A stretch of 64,000 nucleotides of DNA from Actinoplanes sp040639655 (GTDB taxonomy: Bacteria; Actinomycetota; Actinomycetes; Mycobacteriales; Micromonosporaceae): contig NZ_JBFAAI010000001.1 of the NCBI RefSeq assembly GCF_040639655.1, positions 248,001 to 312,000 on the forward strand, given 5' to 3'. Below are positions 24,261 to 32,646 of this stretch, in pieces (the stretch's first letter is position 1; the number at the start of each line of letters is the position of its first letter). The notes below the pieces were generated by a model, which was not told the origin of the DNA, made no database searches, and was given only the letters and a program-made list of their open reading frames with translations. Made by a program: the position numbers and the translations under genes.

Positions 24261-24821
24261 ATGTCCGAAAGCCGTAACTTTTCCGGGCTCGAACCCGGTG
24301 AGTGGTACGTGCGCTTGTCCCCCAAATCCGTCTTTTTCGCTTTGGTGGCTATCGGGCTGCCGTTCTCGGTGGTCACCGGCTGGGCGCTCGGAGCTCCCGA
24401 CGACCGCCAGGCCACTCTCGGCGCCGCCGGCATGGGCGGTTTCGCCAGCGGCGACGGCGGTCTCGGCTCCGCCCCCGACGGAACGAGCCCGGTCCGGGAC
24501 ACCTCGGACGGCCATCCGGTACGCCGGCCCCGGACCACCGTGGACCCCGCCGCCACCCGGACGGTCCCGGTCGCCGGGCCCAGCACGGTCACCGCAGTCG
24601 TGACCGTCGTGCCGACCACGGTGCCGTCGTCGCCCGTACAGCCGGACTATCCGTCGTTGACCAACCCCCCGGTGCCCACACCGACGCAGGTCAGTACGCC
24701 GCCCGACCCGTCCGCGACGCCACCGGTGCCGACGCCCACCGAAAACCCGTCCGCCTCGGACCTGACCCTCGATCCCCGCCTGGACCGGCTGATCCGCTCC
24801 GGGTACCGCCCCTGGCACTGA
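24261..24821 (+). CDS. Hypothetical protein, one membrane segment and Pro/Thr/Ser-rich exterior
   Basis: 186 residues from the ATG used. An in-frame GTG at 24309, giving VRLSPKSVFFALVAIG, is at least as plausible and would put the membrane segment at the N-terminus. After the segment the chain is low-complexity and rich in Pro, Thr, Val and Ser, with TPT and PVPTPT repeats, as in cell-wall-spanning stalks. The conserved-looking end is DPRLDRLIRSGYRPWH. No function is assigned. Confidence 0.6.
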   Translation: MSESRNFSGLEPGEWYVRLSPKSVFFALVAIGLPFSVVTGWALGAPDDRQATLGAAGMGGFASGDGGLGSAPDGTSPVRDTSDGHPVRRPRTTVDPAATRTVPVAGPSTVTAVVTVVPTTVPSSPVQPDYPSLTNPPVPTPTQVSTPPDPSATPPVPTPTENPSASDLTLDPRLDRLIRSGYRPWH

Positions 24822-24829
24822 CCGCCGTC

Positions 24830-24864
24830 CCCGGCTGTCGCACACCATGCGGCAGCCGGGTTTT
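24830..24864 (+). terminator. Intrinsic terminator
   Basis: CCCGGCTG (24830-24837) pairs perfectly with CAGCCGGG (24853-24860), followed directly by TTTT. It separates the Pro/Thr-rich protein gene from the EI24 gene. Confidence 0.8.
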
Positions 24865-24898
24865 CCGATCTGCTGCCCGGGTCCTAAGCTCCCCGGAC

Positions 24899-25705
24899 GT
24901 GAGCGGTGATCTGAGTGAAAACCGGCCGGTGTCGGCCTTCCGTGAGTTCGCGACCGGTGCCGGGCTGCTCGGGCGCGGGCTGGGCCTGGTTCTGCGCAGT
25001 CCCCGGCTGCTCCTGCTCGGACTGCTGCCCGCCGTACTCGCCGGCATCCTCTACACCGTCGCTCTGGTTCTGCTGATCCGCTACCTGCCCGACCTGGCCG
25101 CCGGCGCCACCTGGTTCGCCGACGACTGGTCCGGCTGGACGCGCGGGACCGTCCGGTTCTTCGGCGGCATCGCCGTGCTCGGACTGGGACTGCTCCTGTC
25201 GGTGCTCACGTTCACCGCGGTCACCCTGCTCATCGGCGACCCGTTCTACGAGAAGGTCTCCGAGCTGGTGGAGGACCGCTTCGGCGGCGTACCCGACGCG
25301 GTGGACACCGGCTTCTGGCGCGGACTGCGCCGGAGTCTGGCCGACTCGCTCAAACTCATCGGCGTCTCGATCCTGGTCGCCGTCCCGCTCTTCCTGCTCG
25401 GACTCGTACCCGTCGTCGGCCAGACGGTGATCCCGGTCGTGGCCGGCGCGGCCGGCGGCTGGCTGCTCGCCCTGGAACTGACCGGCGTCCCCTTTCAGCG
25501 GCGTGGCCAGCGTCTGCGGCACCGCCGGGTCGTGCTGGCCCGCAACAAGCCGCTGACCCTCGGTTTCGGCAGCGCCGTCTTCGCCACCTTCCTGATCCCG
25601 CTCGGAGCGGTCCTGCTGATGCCGGCCGCGATCGCCGGCGCCACCCTGCTCGCCCGCCGCTCCCTGGGCAAGCCCATCGCGATCATCGACACTGCTCCGT
25701 TGTGA
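24899..25705 (+). CDS. EI24-domain (CysZ-like) integral membrane protein
   Basis: 268 residues from GTG. There are four to five membrane segments: about 40-62, 95-120, 160-190 and 220-250. The family pattern FREFATGAGLLGRGLGLVLRSPRLLLLGLLPAVL opens the protein, and GDPFYEKVSELVEDRF is the conserved central block. CysZ in proteobacteria takes up sulfate, but for actinobacterial EI24 proteins the role is not established. A terminator lies just upstream. Confidence 0.85.
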   Translation: MSGDLSENRPVSAFREFATGAGLLGRGLGLVLRSPRLLLLGLLPAVLAGILYTVALVLLIRYLPDLAAGATWFADDWSGWTRGTVRFFGGIAVLGLGLLLSVLTFTAVTLLIGDPFYEKVSELVEDRFGGVPDAVDTGFWRGLRRSLADSLKLIGVSILVAVPLFLLGLVPVVGQTVIPVVAGAAGGWLLALELTGVPFQRRGQRLRHRRVVLARNKPLTLGFGSAVFATFLIPLGAVLLMPAAIAGATLLARRSLGKPIAIIDTAPL

Positions 25706-25724
25706 CCCGAACTAGGGTTGCGAC

Positions 25725-26240
25725 GTGGATATCGAGCTGATCGAGGGCGACATCACCGCCCAGCACACCGACGCGATCGTCAACGCGGCCAACTCGTCCC
25801 TGCTCGGCGGCGGGGGTGTGGACGGAGCGATCCACCGCAAGGGCGGCCCTGAGATCTTGGCCGAGACGCGGATGCTGCGGGCCTCGAAGTACGGCCGCGG
25901 CCTCCCGGTCGGCCAGGCGGTCGCGACCACCGCGGGACGGCTGCCGGCCCGCTGGGTGGTGCACACCGTGGGCCCGGTGCACAGCACCGACGAGGACCGT
26001 TCGGAACTGCTGCGGGCCTGCTACGAGAACTCGCTGCGGGTGGCCGACGAGCTAGGTGCGAAGTCGGTGGCCTTCCCGCTGATCTCGGCGGGCGTCTACC
26101 GCTGGCCGGTGGAGGACGCGGTCCGGCAGGCGCTGACCGTGCTGCGAGCCGCGGAGCCGGTCAACCTGCGGAAAGCGGCCCTCGTCCTGTACGGCGCCGA
26201 CACCGCCGCCGCGGCCCGCCGCGTCGCCGAGGCCCTCTAG
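25725..26240 (+). CDS. Macrodomain protein (O-acetyl-ADP-ribose deacetylase type)
   Basis: 171 residues from GTG. The macrodomain ADP-ribose pocket is clear: AIVNAANSSLLGGGGVDGAIH, the phosphate loop FPLISAGVYRWP, and a C-terminal strand ending VLYGAD. The length and pattern match MacroD-type enzymes that remove ADP-ribose from proteins or deacetylate O-acetyl-ADP-ribose. It is convergent with the LacI-family gene. Confidence 0.92.
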   Translation: MDIELIEGDITAQHTDAIVNAANSSLLGGGGVDGAIHRKGGPEILAETRMLRASKYGRGLPVGQAVATTAGRLPARWVVHTVGPVHSTDEDRSELLRACYENSLRVADELGAKSVAFPLISAGVYRWPVEDAVRQALTVLRAAEPVNLRKAALVLYGADTAAAARRVAEAL

Positions 26241-26265
26241 CCGGTGCACAAAGGGTGCGGTCGGC

Positions 26266-27279
26266 TCAGGCCGAAGCCCGGACGATCAGCTCGGTGGGCA
26301 GGACGATGGCGGGCTCGACGTCCGGGTCGCCGGCGATCAGCCGCAGCATCTGGCGGGCCATCACGCGTCCTGCCTCGGCGATCGGCTGGCGGACCGTGGT
26401 GAGCGGCGGATCGCTGTAACGGCTGATGTCGAAGTCGTCGAAGCCGATGACGGCCACGTCGTCGGGCACCCGGCGGCCGGCCTCCCGCAGGGTCTGCAGG
26501 GCGCCGTGGGCCATCAGGTCGGAGGCGGCGAAGACGGCGTCGAGGCCGGGATCCTGCTCGAGCAGCGAACGCATGGCGGCGACGCCGGAATCGCGGGTGA
26601 AGTCGCCGGCCGCGACCAGCGGCGGCAGGCCGGCGTCGCGAAGTGTCTGGTGATACCCGGTGAGGCGTTCCAGCCCGGCGACCATGTCCTGCGGACCGGC
26701 TATCGTGGCGATCCTCCGGCGGCCGGAAGTGATCAGCAGCTGAAGGGCCGCGGCGACGCCACCGGCGTGGTCGACGTCGACGTAGGGCACCGGCGGGTCG
26801 GCGAGCATCGGCCGGCCGCTGCAGATGACCGGGATACCGCGCCGGGCGAGGAGACCGGGCAGCGGGTCGGCGCCGTGGATGGAGGCGAACATGACGCCGT
26901 CGACGTGGCCGGCGACGGCGTAGCGTTCGACCCGGTGATAGCCGGCCGCGGACCCGGCCATCATCAGGACCAGCTGTTTGTCGGCGGCCTCGAGTTCCGA
27001 GCCGACACCGCGGATGATCGCGGGAAAGAAAAGGTCGTCGGAGAAGACCCGGTTGGCGGTCTCCGGCAGGATCAGCGCGATCGAATCGGTCTGCCGGGTG
27101 ACGAGGCTGCGGGCTGCCTGGTTCGGGACATATCCGAGTTCTTCGACGGCCCGGTTGACGGCTTCACGGATGGCGACGGCGACCGTGGTCGACCCGTTGA
27201 CCACGCGGGACACGGTCGCGCGGGAGACCCCGGCACGACGGGCAACCGCTTCCAGGGTCGGCCGTTCGCGCGTCGTCAC
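26266..27279 (-). CDS. LacI-family repressor, probably of the adjacent beta-glucosidase
   Basis: 337 residues, starting at GTG. The HTH is TLEAVARRAGVSRATVSRVVNG, with the hinge helix at VRQPNQAARSL-like VPNQAARSLVTRQ and a periplasmic-binding-type sensor domain ending in SELIVRAS-like TELIVRASA. It lies directly downstream of a GH1 glucosidase gene, and a CebR-like palindrome lies upstream of that gene. The effector is therefore probably a beta-glucoside or cellobiose. Confidence 0.9.
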   Translation of the reverse strand: MTTRERPTLEAVARRAGVSRATVSRVVNGSTTVAVAIREAVNRAVEELGYVPNQAARSLVTRQTDSIALILPETANRVFSDDLFFPAIIRGVGSELEAADKQLVLMMAGSAAGYHRVERYAVAGHVDGVMFASIHGADPLPGLLARRGIPVICSGRPMLADPPVPYVDVDHAGGVAAALQLLITSGRRRIATIAGPQDMVAGLERLTGYHQTLRDAGLPPLVAAGDFTRDSGVAAMRSLLEQDPGLDAVFAASDLMAHGALQTLREAGRRVPDDVAVIGFDDFDISRYSDPPLTTVRQPIAEAGRVMARQMLRLIAGDPDVEPAIVLPTELIVRASA

Positions 27280-27374
27280 AAGCCGTCCCCCTGACGTGAG
27301 CCATATTCGCGACGATGGAGATCTCGCACCCTACCTTGAGCCGCGTACGGCCGTGGGCAGGGTGCGATCGCGAC

Positions 27375-28760
27375 TCACTCCAGGCCGTTACGCCGGATCA
27401 CCTCGCGGTACCACTTCGCGCTGTCCTTGAGCACACGCTGCTGCGTCGTGTAGTCGACGTGCACCATACCGAAGCGCTTGGCGTACCCCTCGGCCCATTC
27501 GAAGTTGTCCATCAGTGACCAGGCGAAGTACCCGCGGAGGTCGACCCCCGACGCGAGGGCGTCGTGGCAGGCGCGCAGGTGGGCGTCGACGTACTCGATG
27601 CGCAGCGGGTCGTGGACGCCCTCCGGGTAGGCCGCACCGTTCTCGGTGATCATGAGAGGGGTGCCCGGGTAGTCCCGGTGGATGCGGGTGAGCAGGCGGG
27701 TCAGCGACGCCGGCTCGATCTGCCAGCCCATGTCGGTGACCGGGCCGACCGGCTTGCGGAAGGCGATGCCCTCGCTGCCGGGGTAGTCGAGGGCGGCGGG
27801 GTGGCCGGGCTTCGCGGAGACGTACGACGGGGTGTAGAAGTTGATCCCCAGCACGTCGATCGGCGCGTTGATGATCGCCTCGTCGCCGTCCTTCAGGAAC
27901 GACAGGTCGGTGATCCGCGAGATGTGCTCGAGCACGTCGGCGGGGTAGTGGCCGCGCAGCATCGGGTCGAGGAAGATCCGGTTGGCGACGCCGTCGATGA
28001 TGCGGGCGGCCTCGATGTCGGCCGGGTTCGCCGGGTCGAGCGGGGACACCTCGCACGGGTTGAGGGTGATGCTGATGTTCTGCGCGCCGGCCGACCGCAG
28101 CGCCCGGGCGGCGAGGCCGTGGGCGAGGTTCAGGTGGTGCACCGCGGCCAGCGATCCGGCGGGGTCACGCCGGCCGGGGGCGTGGATGCCGTTGCCGTAA
28201 CCGAGGTACGCCGAGCACCACGGCTCGTTCAGCGTGGTCCAGGTGCTGACCCGGTCGCCGAGGCGGCCGTAGACGATCTGCGCGTACTCGGCGAAGGCCT
28301 CGGCGGTCTCCCGCACGGTCCAGCCGCCGCGGTCCTCGAGTGTCTGGGGAAGGTCCCAGTGGTAGAGGGTGACGACCGGGTCGATGCCCTTGCCGAGCAG
28401 CTCGTCGGTGAGCCGGTCGTAGAAGTCGAGACCCCGGGTGTTGACCGGGCCGGTGCCGTCCGGGCGGACGCGCGGCCAGGCGACCGAGAATCGGTACGCC
28501 GCGAGGCCGAGGTCGCCCATCAGGGCGACGTCATCGACATATCGGTGGTAGTGGTCGCACGCGACGTCGCCGGTGTGGCCGGCGTGGACCTTCCCCGGCG
28601 TACGGCTGAACGTGTCCCAGATGGACGGGCCGCGGCCGTCCTCCCTCGCGGCGCCCTCGATCTGGTACGAGGCCGTGGCTGTCCCCCAGACGAAGCCTTC
28701 GGGGAAGGTGATCCCCGTGGGGGCCGGCTGCGCCGACGTGGACGTGACGGTTGCCGTCAT
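27375..28760 (-). CDS. GH1 beta-glucosidase
   Basis: 461 residues, normal for cytoplasmic GH1. The N-terminal FPEGFVWGTATASYQIEGA, the acid/base motif TTLNEPWCSA and the nucleophile motif MITENGAAY are all present, as is the SLMDNFEWAEGYAKRFG sugar-binding end. It should split cellobiose and other beta-glucosides. There is no signal peptide, so the substrate must be imported, but no transporter gene is adjacent. Confidence 0.95.
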   Translation of the reverse strand: MTATVTSTSAQPAPTGITFPEGFVWGTATASYQIEGAAREDGRGPSIWDTFSRTPGKVHAGHTGDVACDHYHRYVDDVALMGDLGLAAYRFSVAWPRVRPDGTGPVNTRGLDFYDRLTDELLGKGIDPVVTLYHWDLPQTLEDRGGWTVRETAEAFAEYAQIVYGRLGDRVSTWTTLNEPWCSAYLGYGNGIHAPGRRDPAGSLAAVHHLNLAHGLAARALRSAGAQNISITLNPCEVSPLDPANPADIEAARIIDGVANRIFLDPMLRGHYPADVLEHISRITDLSFLKDGDEAIINAPIDVLGINFYTPSYVSAKPGHPAALDYPGSEGIAFRKPVGPVTDMGWQIEPASLTRLLTRIHRDYPGTPLMITENGAAYPEGVHDPLRIEYVDAHLRACHDALASGVDLRGYFAWSLMDNFEWAEGYAKRFGMVHVDYTTQQRVLKDSAKWYREVIRRNGLE

Positions 28761-28809
28761 GTCATCTGCTCCTGATGATCCGCCGAACTTAACCGGTTCA
28801 TCTTACGGC

Positions 28810-28824
28810 TTGAGAGCGCTCTAA
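28810..28824 (-). promoter_or_regulatory. CebR/LacI-type operator upstream of the beta-glucosidase gene
   Basis: TTGAGAGCGCTCTAA has the perfect core palindrome AGAGCGCTCT (28813-28822), much like the CebR box TGGGAGCGCTCCCA. It lies 50 bases upstream of the glucosidase ATG, where a repressor would block the promoter. The cognate repressor is probably the LacI-family protein encoded downstream. Confidence 0.75.
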
Positions 28825-28845
28825 CAAGGGTGTGAGGCCGGAAGT

Positions 28846-29604
28846 TCAGCCAGTACGCAGTGCCTGGAAGAGGCGCGGGTCCCCCGTGAGGGCAAGCTGG
28901 TCGGCCCGTTTGCGGCCCATCAGCGCCAACTGTAGGTCGCTCACGCTGCCGGTCGCCTTCGCACGGGGGTGATGATCGTCGGTGTCCAGGATCGTTCCGG
29001 TGTCGAGAAGCGCGATCCCCGCGCCCCGCAAGCGGACGAACCATTCCTGCCCGGCGTCCGTTCCGACCAGGTGCACCACGCCGTGCAGGTCGGTCGGGCC
29101 GCCGCGTCGCCCGGCCGGGAGCCAGGTGTCGAGGACCTCACTGACCCCGTCGGTGGCGAGTTTCGTCTCGATCGGGGTGGCCCGGCCGACGGCCGACTCG
29201 GCATCCCAGCGGTGCACCGAGATCTCGTGTGCCACCCGCCGGTGCCAGAAGCTGGCCCGTTTGGGCTGCGGTGCCCAGTTCCACGCCGGGAAGTCCGGGT
29301 CGAGCGCATCAAGCGTCTCGATCGTGCCGGTCAGCTCGCGCCGCAGGTGGTCGAGTGTCTCGTTCCAGTCGCCCTGGGGCAGCGCGGGCACATCGTCCGG
29401 ACGGTCGGTCACACCGCGAGCGACAGCGATCCGGATCCGGTGCAGCACCTCGGTGACATGGTGGGTGAGGTCGGCGACGGTCCAATCCGGGCAGCCCGGC
29501 ACGGCCGGGTCCGGCCCGCACTCACCGACGGCGTCCAAGAGTGCCGGGCCGTCGGCGCGCAGCGCCCCGAGCCAGAAATCCTTCGTCGCGTGCAACCTGT
29601 TCAT
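28846..29604 (-). CDS. Maleylpyruvate isomerase-type mycothiol-dependent enzyme (DinB-like N-domain)
   Basis: 252 residues from the ATG preceded by GGGGAG. The opening KDFWLGALRADGPALLDAV, the VPGCPDWTVADLTHHV block (metal-ligand His) and the FWHRRVAHEISVHRWDAESAVG block (HExxxHRxD-like) define the mycothiol-dependent maleylpyruvate isomerase superfamily. The substrate is unknown, and most members are uncharacterised. It is divergent from murB. Confidence 0.85.
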   Translation of the reverse strand: MNRLHATKDFWLGALRADGPALLDAVGECGPDPAVPGCPDWTVADLTHHVTEVLHRIRIAVARGVTDRPDDVPALPQGDWNETLDHLRRELTGTIETLDALDPDFPAWNWAPQPKRASFWHRRVAHEISVHRWDAESAVGRATPIETKLATDGVSEVLDTWLPAGRRGGPTDLHGVVHLVGTDAGQEWFVRLRGAGIALLDTGTILDTDDHHPRAKATGSVSDLQLALMGRKRADQLALTGDPRLFQALRTG

Positions 29605-29674
29605 CGCAGTCGTCTCCCCGCTCAGCCGGACCGCCGGTGAAAGCCTCCCTCGGACGGACCTTAGGGTTGGCGTC

Positions 29675-30715
29675 GTGACTGATACCCCTTCGGCACCGGA
29701 GAGATTCCTGTCGGCGTACACGACGCTACGCCTTGGCGGGCCCGCAGGCACAGTGACCACCGCGGTCCATACGGACGAGGCAGTCGAAACGGTGCGCGCG
29801 GCGGCCGCGGCCGGGCGGCGTCTGCTGGTGCTGGCCGGGGGCAGCAACGTGGTGATCGGCGACGACGGCTTCGACGGCGAGGTGCTGCTGCTGCGTACCC
29901 ACGGCATCGAGGTGACCGGGGAGAACGCCTCCGGCGTGCTGGTGCGGGTCGCCGCGGGTGAGTCCTGGGACGATTTCGTGTCGTACGCGGTGACGAACGG
30001 CCTGTCCGGGGTGGAGTGCCTGTCCGGCATCCCGGGTGCCGCCGGTTCCACCCCCATCCAGAACGTCGGGGCGTACGGCCAGGAGGTGGCGCACACCATC
30101 GAGGCCGTGCACGCCTACGACCGGCGGGCCGGCGAGACCCGGGTGATGAGCCCGGCCGAGTGCCGGTTCGGCTACCGGACCAGCGTCTTCAAGCACGACG
30201 ACCGATACCTGGTAACCGCGGTCGACTTCCGGCTGGCCCGCTCCGGCGAGTCGGCCCCGATCCGGTACGCGGAGCTGGCCCGTTCGCTCGGGGCCTCGGC
30301 CGGTGACCGGGTGCCGTTGCAGCAGGCCCGGGAGACCGTGCTCAAACTGCGTGCGGGCAAGGGCATGGTGCTCGATCCGGAGGACCGGGACACCTGGTCG
30401 GTGGGCTCGTTCTTCACCAATCCGGTGGTCAGCGCCGCGTTCTTCGCGACGCTCGGCGAGATGCCGCACTGGCCGGCAGCGGACGGCACGGTGAAGATCC
30501 CGGCCGCCTGGCTGATCGAGAACGCCGGTTTCCCGAAGGGGTTCGCCGGTGCCGGCGTGGCCATCTCGGGCAAGCACACGCTGGCGCTGACCAATCGCGG
30601 GACGGGCACCACCGCTGCTCTGCTCGACCTGGCCCGGACGATCCGGGACGGGGTCCGGTCGCGGTTCGGTGTCGAGCTGCATCCGGAGCCGGTACTCGTC
30701 GGCTGCGAGCTGTGA
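29675..30715 (+). CDS. murB: UDP-N-acetylenolpyruvoylglucosamine reductase MurB
   Basis: 346 residues from GTG. MurB reduces enolpyruvyl-UDP-GlcNAc to UDP-MurNAc for peptidoglycan, using FAD. Visible motifs are TLRLGGPAGT, the FAD loop VLAGGSNVVIGDDGF, SGIPGAAGSTPIQNVGAYGQEV, CRFGYRTSVFK and the catalytic-region GSFFTNPVV with the proton-donor Ser. The C-terminal end carries AAWLIENAGFPKGF and ISGKHTLALTNRG. Length fits actinobacterial MurB. Its stop lies one base from that of the convergent CAP gene. Confidence 0.96.
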   Translation: MTDTPSAPERFLSAYTTLRLGGPAGTVTTAVHTDEAVETVRAAAAAGRRLLVLAGGSNVVIGDDGFDGEVLLLRTHGIEVTGENASGVLVRVAAGESWDDFVSYAVTNGLSGVECLSGIPGAAGSTPIQNVGAYGQEVAHTIEAVHAYDRRAGETRVMSPAECRFGYRTSVFKHDDRYLVTAVDFRLARSGESAPIRYAELARSLGASAGDRVPLQQARETVLKLRAGKGMVLDPEDRDTWSVGSFFTNPVVSAAFFATLGEMPHWPAADGTVKIPAAWLIENAGFPKGFAGAGVAISGKHTLALTNRGTGTTAALLDLARTIRDGVRSRFGVELHPEPVLVGCEL

Positions 30716-30716
30716 G

Positions 30717-31457
30717 CTACTCCCAGCCGAACACCTGGGTGTAGTAAGGAGTGCCGTCCGGGGCGAAGGCGACGCCGGTGCCGAACGACTTGGCCTTGCA
30801 GTTGAGTATGTTCCGGCGGTGTCCGGGGCTCCCCATCCAGGCGTCCATCACCTGGGGCGCGGTGCGGTAACCCCAGGCGATGTTCTCCCCGGCCGGTTGC
30901 CGGTAACCGGCCGCCTCGCTGCGGTCGACGAAGGTCGAGCCGTCCCGCCAGACGTGGCTGAACAGTCTGGTCCGCGCCATGTAGTGGGACTGCCGCAGGG
31001 AGGCCGTGACGAGCTGGCCGTCGACGGCCAGGGCGGGACAGCCGGCCTTTCGGCGTTCGTCGTTGGTCAGGCGGGCCACCTCCACCATCACTGCCCGGGC
31101 CCGGATCTGGGCCGGGCTCAGCGTGGGCGTGGCAGTGGGCACGGTCTTCGCGGCGGGCACGGTCTTCGCGGTGGGTACGGTTTTGACGGCGGGCACGGCC
31201 TTGGCGGCGGGTACAGCCTTGGCGGCGGGTACAGCCTTGGCGGCGGGGCGTGCCGGGGGTGCGGCCGGCTTGGGTGCGGCCGGGGCTGGGCTGGCCGGTG
31301 CGGGCGCTGCGGGCGGTGTGGTGACGGCCGGCGGTGCCGGGCTCTCCTGCGGGCGGGGCGGTGTGATCGGTCCGTGGGCCATCGCGGGTGCCGCGAGCGC
31401 GAACAGCGCGGGTGCCGCCACCAATGCGGCGACACGTCGTACCACCAGGTCGAACAC
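30717..31457 (-). CDS. Secreted CAP/SCP-domain protein with KxVPA repeats
   Basis: 246 residues from the GTG preceded by GGGAGG, giving a signal peptide with cleavage probably after APAMA (about residue 26). A Pro/Ala-rich stalk with about seven repeats of the type AKAVPA or AKTVPT follows (roughly 70-110). The C-terminal CAP domain (about 120-246) carries SHYMARTRLFSHVW, GENIAWGYR and MGSPGHRRNILNCK motifs with the conserved His residues. CAP proteins of this kind are secreted and sometimes act in wall biology. The role here is unknown. Confidence 0.87.
   Translation of the reverse strand: MFDLVVRRVAALVAAPALFALAAPAMAHGPITPPRPQESPAPPAVTTPPAAPAPASPAPAAPKPAAPPARPAAKAVPAAKAVPAAKAVPAVKTVPTAKTVPAAKTVPTATPTLSPAQIRARAVMVEVARLTNDERRKAGCPALAVDGQLVTASLRQSHYMARTRLFSHVWRDGSTFVDRSEAAGYRQPAGENIAWGYRTAPQVMDAWMGSPGHRRNILNCKAKSFGTGVAFAPDGTPYYTQVFGWE
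31137..31246 (-). repeat. 18-bp tandem repeat inside the CAP gene
   Basis: About six to seven units of an 18-base sequence, for example GGCGGCGGGTACAGCCTT, encode the AKAVPA hexapeptide stalk. Three neighbouring units are almost identical, suggesting slippage and possible length variation. Confidence 0.75.
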
Positions 31458-31861
31458 GGGTGCCTCCCGGATCGCAGATACGGGCGCGGATCGCCCGTCA
31501 CGGCTATCGCACCCCGTTGCACGCGGCGTGTCACATCTTTCGCGGAAAGGGCGATAAGCCGTACGAGAAATGTCAGGCTGTAGGGATGTCTCGATCAGGC
31601 CTCGGTCCACCCGGCTTGATAACGGTGCCGGTGGATCCTCGAGGACCGGCTCGGAGTCCGGCACCCGACGCTAGACTGTCACTGTCCGTAAATAGACGGT
31701 GACATCACGCTATTGGTGGTTTACGTCGGCGGACCCTCCCGCTCGCGGTCGCGCGGGCGGTGCCAGGCAAGAAGCTGATCCTCGGTACACGTCCGCGTGC
31801 CCGGAGTTCAGCCGTGCCCGAACAGGGCGCGAGCGCGGGTTGGGGGCAGGGTGAGCAAACG
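31458..31861. other. 400-bp divergent intergenic region, no gene seen
   Basis: It separates the CAP gene from the response regulator gene. Near 31689-31708 an AT-richer patch contains CCGT-AAATAG-ACGG (a small inverted repeat) and TAGACT / TAAATA words that could be a promoter. No frame with convincing coding character or ribosome site was found. Confidence 0.4.
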
Positions 31862-32560
31862 ATGAGTCGCCTTCTCGTGGTCGAGGACGACCCGGACATC
31901 GCACTCGCTCTCCGGCTGCTGTTCAGTCGAGCCGGTTACGAGGTGGCGCACGCCGCCGACGGACGGTCCGGGCTGAAGGAGGCCTACGCCGAGCACCCCG
32001 ACCTGGTGGTGCTGGACGTCGGTCTGCCGGAGATGGACGGCTGGCAGGTGCTGGAACGGCTGCGTGACGTCTCGGACGTCCCGGTGCTCGTTCTCACCGC
32101 ACACGGCCAGGAGGCGGAGAAGGTACGCGGCCTGCGCGGCGGCGCCGACGACTACCTGACGAAACCGTTCGCCAACAACGAACTGCTGGCCCGGGTGGAG
32201 GCGCTGCTGCGGCGCTCGTCCTCGGGGCAGAACAACTGGGCCAGTCAGGTCTACGACGACGGCCTGGTGCATCTGGACCCGACCAAGCGGCGGGTGTACG
32301 TCAAGGGTGAGGAGAAACGGCTCACCCCGACCGAGTTCCGCCTGCTCAACGCGCTGGTGCGGCATGCCGGCGCGGTCCTCTCGCCGAACCAGCTGCTGAC
32401 CCAGGCCTGGGACGACCCGACCGGCATCGGCCAGGAACGGGTCAAGTTCGCTGTGCTGCGTCTGCGGCGCAAGCTCGGCTGGTCCGATCCCGAAGAGTCG
32501 CCGATCGAATCGGTCCGCGGGTTCGGCTATCGCTACCGCCGCCCGGGCGGGGAGTCCTGA
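31862..32560 (+). CDS. OmpR-family response regulator
   Basis: 232 residues from the ATG giving MSRLLVVEDDPDIALAL, and an upstream extension is unlikely. The receiver domain has the acidic pair EDD, the phospho-acceptor Asp in LVVLDVGLPEMDGW, Thr in VLTAHGQ and Lys in LTKPFANN. The C-terminal winged helix ends ESVRGFGYRYRRP. No histidine kinase is adjacent, so it may be an orphan or may serve the motility island that follows 86 bases later. Confidence 0.92.
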   Translation: MSRLLVVEDDPDIALALRLLFSRAGYEVAHAADGRSGLKEAYAEHPDLVVLDVGLPEMDGWQVLERLRDVSDVPVLVLTAHGQEAEKVRGLRGGADDYLTKPFANNELLARVEALLRRSSSGQNNWASQVYDDGLVHLDPTKRRVYVKGEEKRLTPTEFRLLNALVRHAGAVLSPNQLLTQAWDDPTGIGQERVKFAVLRLRRKLGWSDPEESPIESVRGFGYRYRRPGGES

Positions 32561-32585
32561 TCCTTCCGGCGCACCGGGCGATCTT

Positions 32586-32611
32586 CTCAGTTGGTGCCCC
32601 GAGGGGTCGAT
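32586..32611 (+). promoter_or_regulatory. FliA-like promoter upstream of cheA (weak match)
   Basis: CTCA (32586-32589), a 16-base spacer, and GTCGAT (32606-32611), compared with CTCA-N15-17-GCCGAA. Four of six -10 bases match. The spacing equals that of the stronger sites in this island, and it lies 35 bases before cheA. Confidence 0.5.
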
Positions 32612-32646
32612 GAGGGCTGTGAAGCCGAGCAGGAGGTAGCAAAGCC

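Noticed and set aside
31664..31861. Extended N-termini for the response regulator (from 31760) and the CAP protein (to 31664)
   Set aside because: The extensions are basic, low in complexity and lack ribosome sites. The internal starts fit receiver and signal-peptide N-termini.
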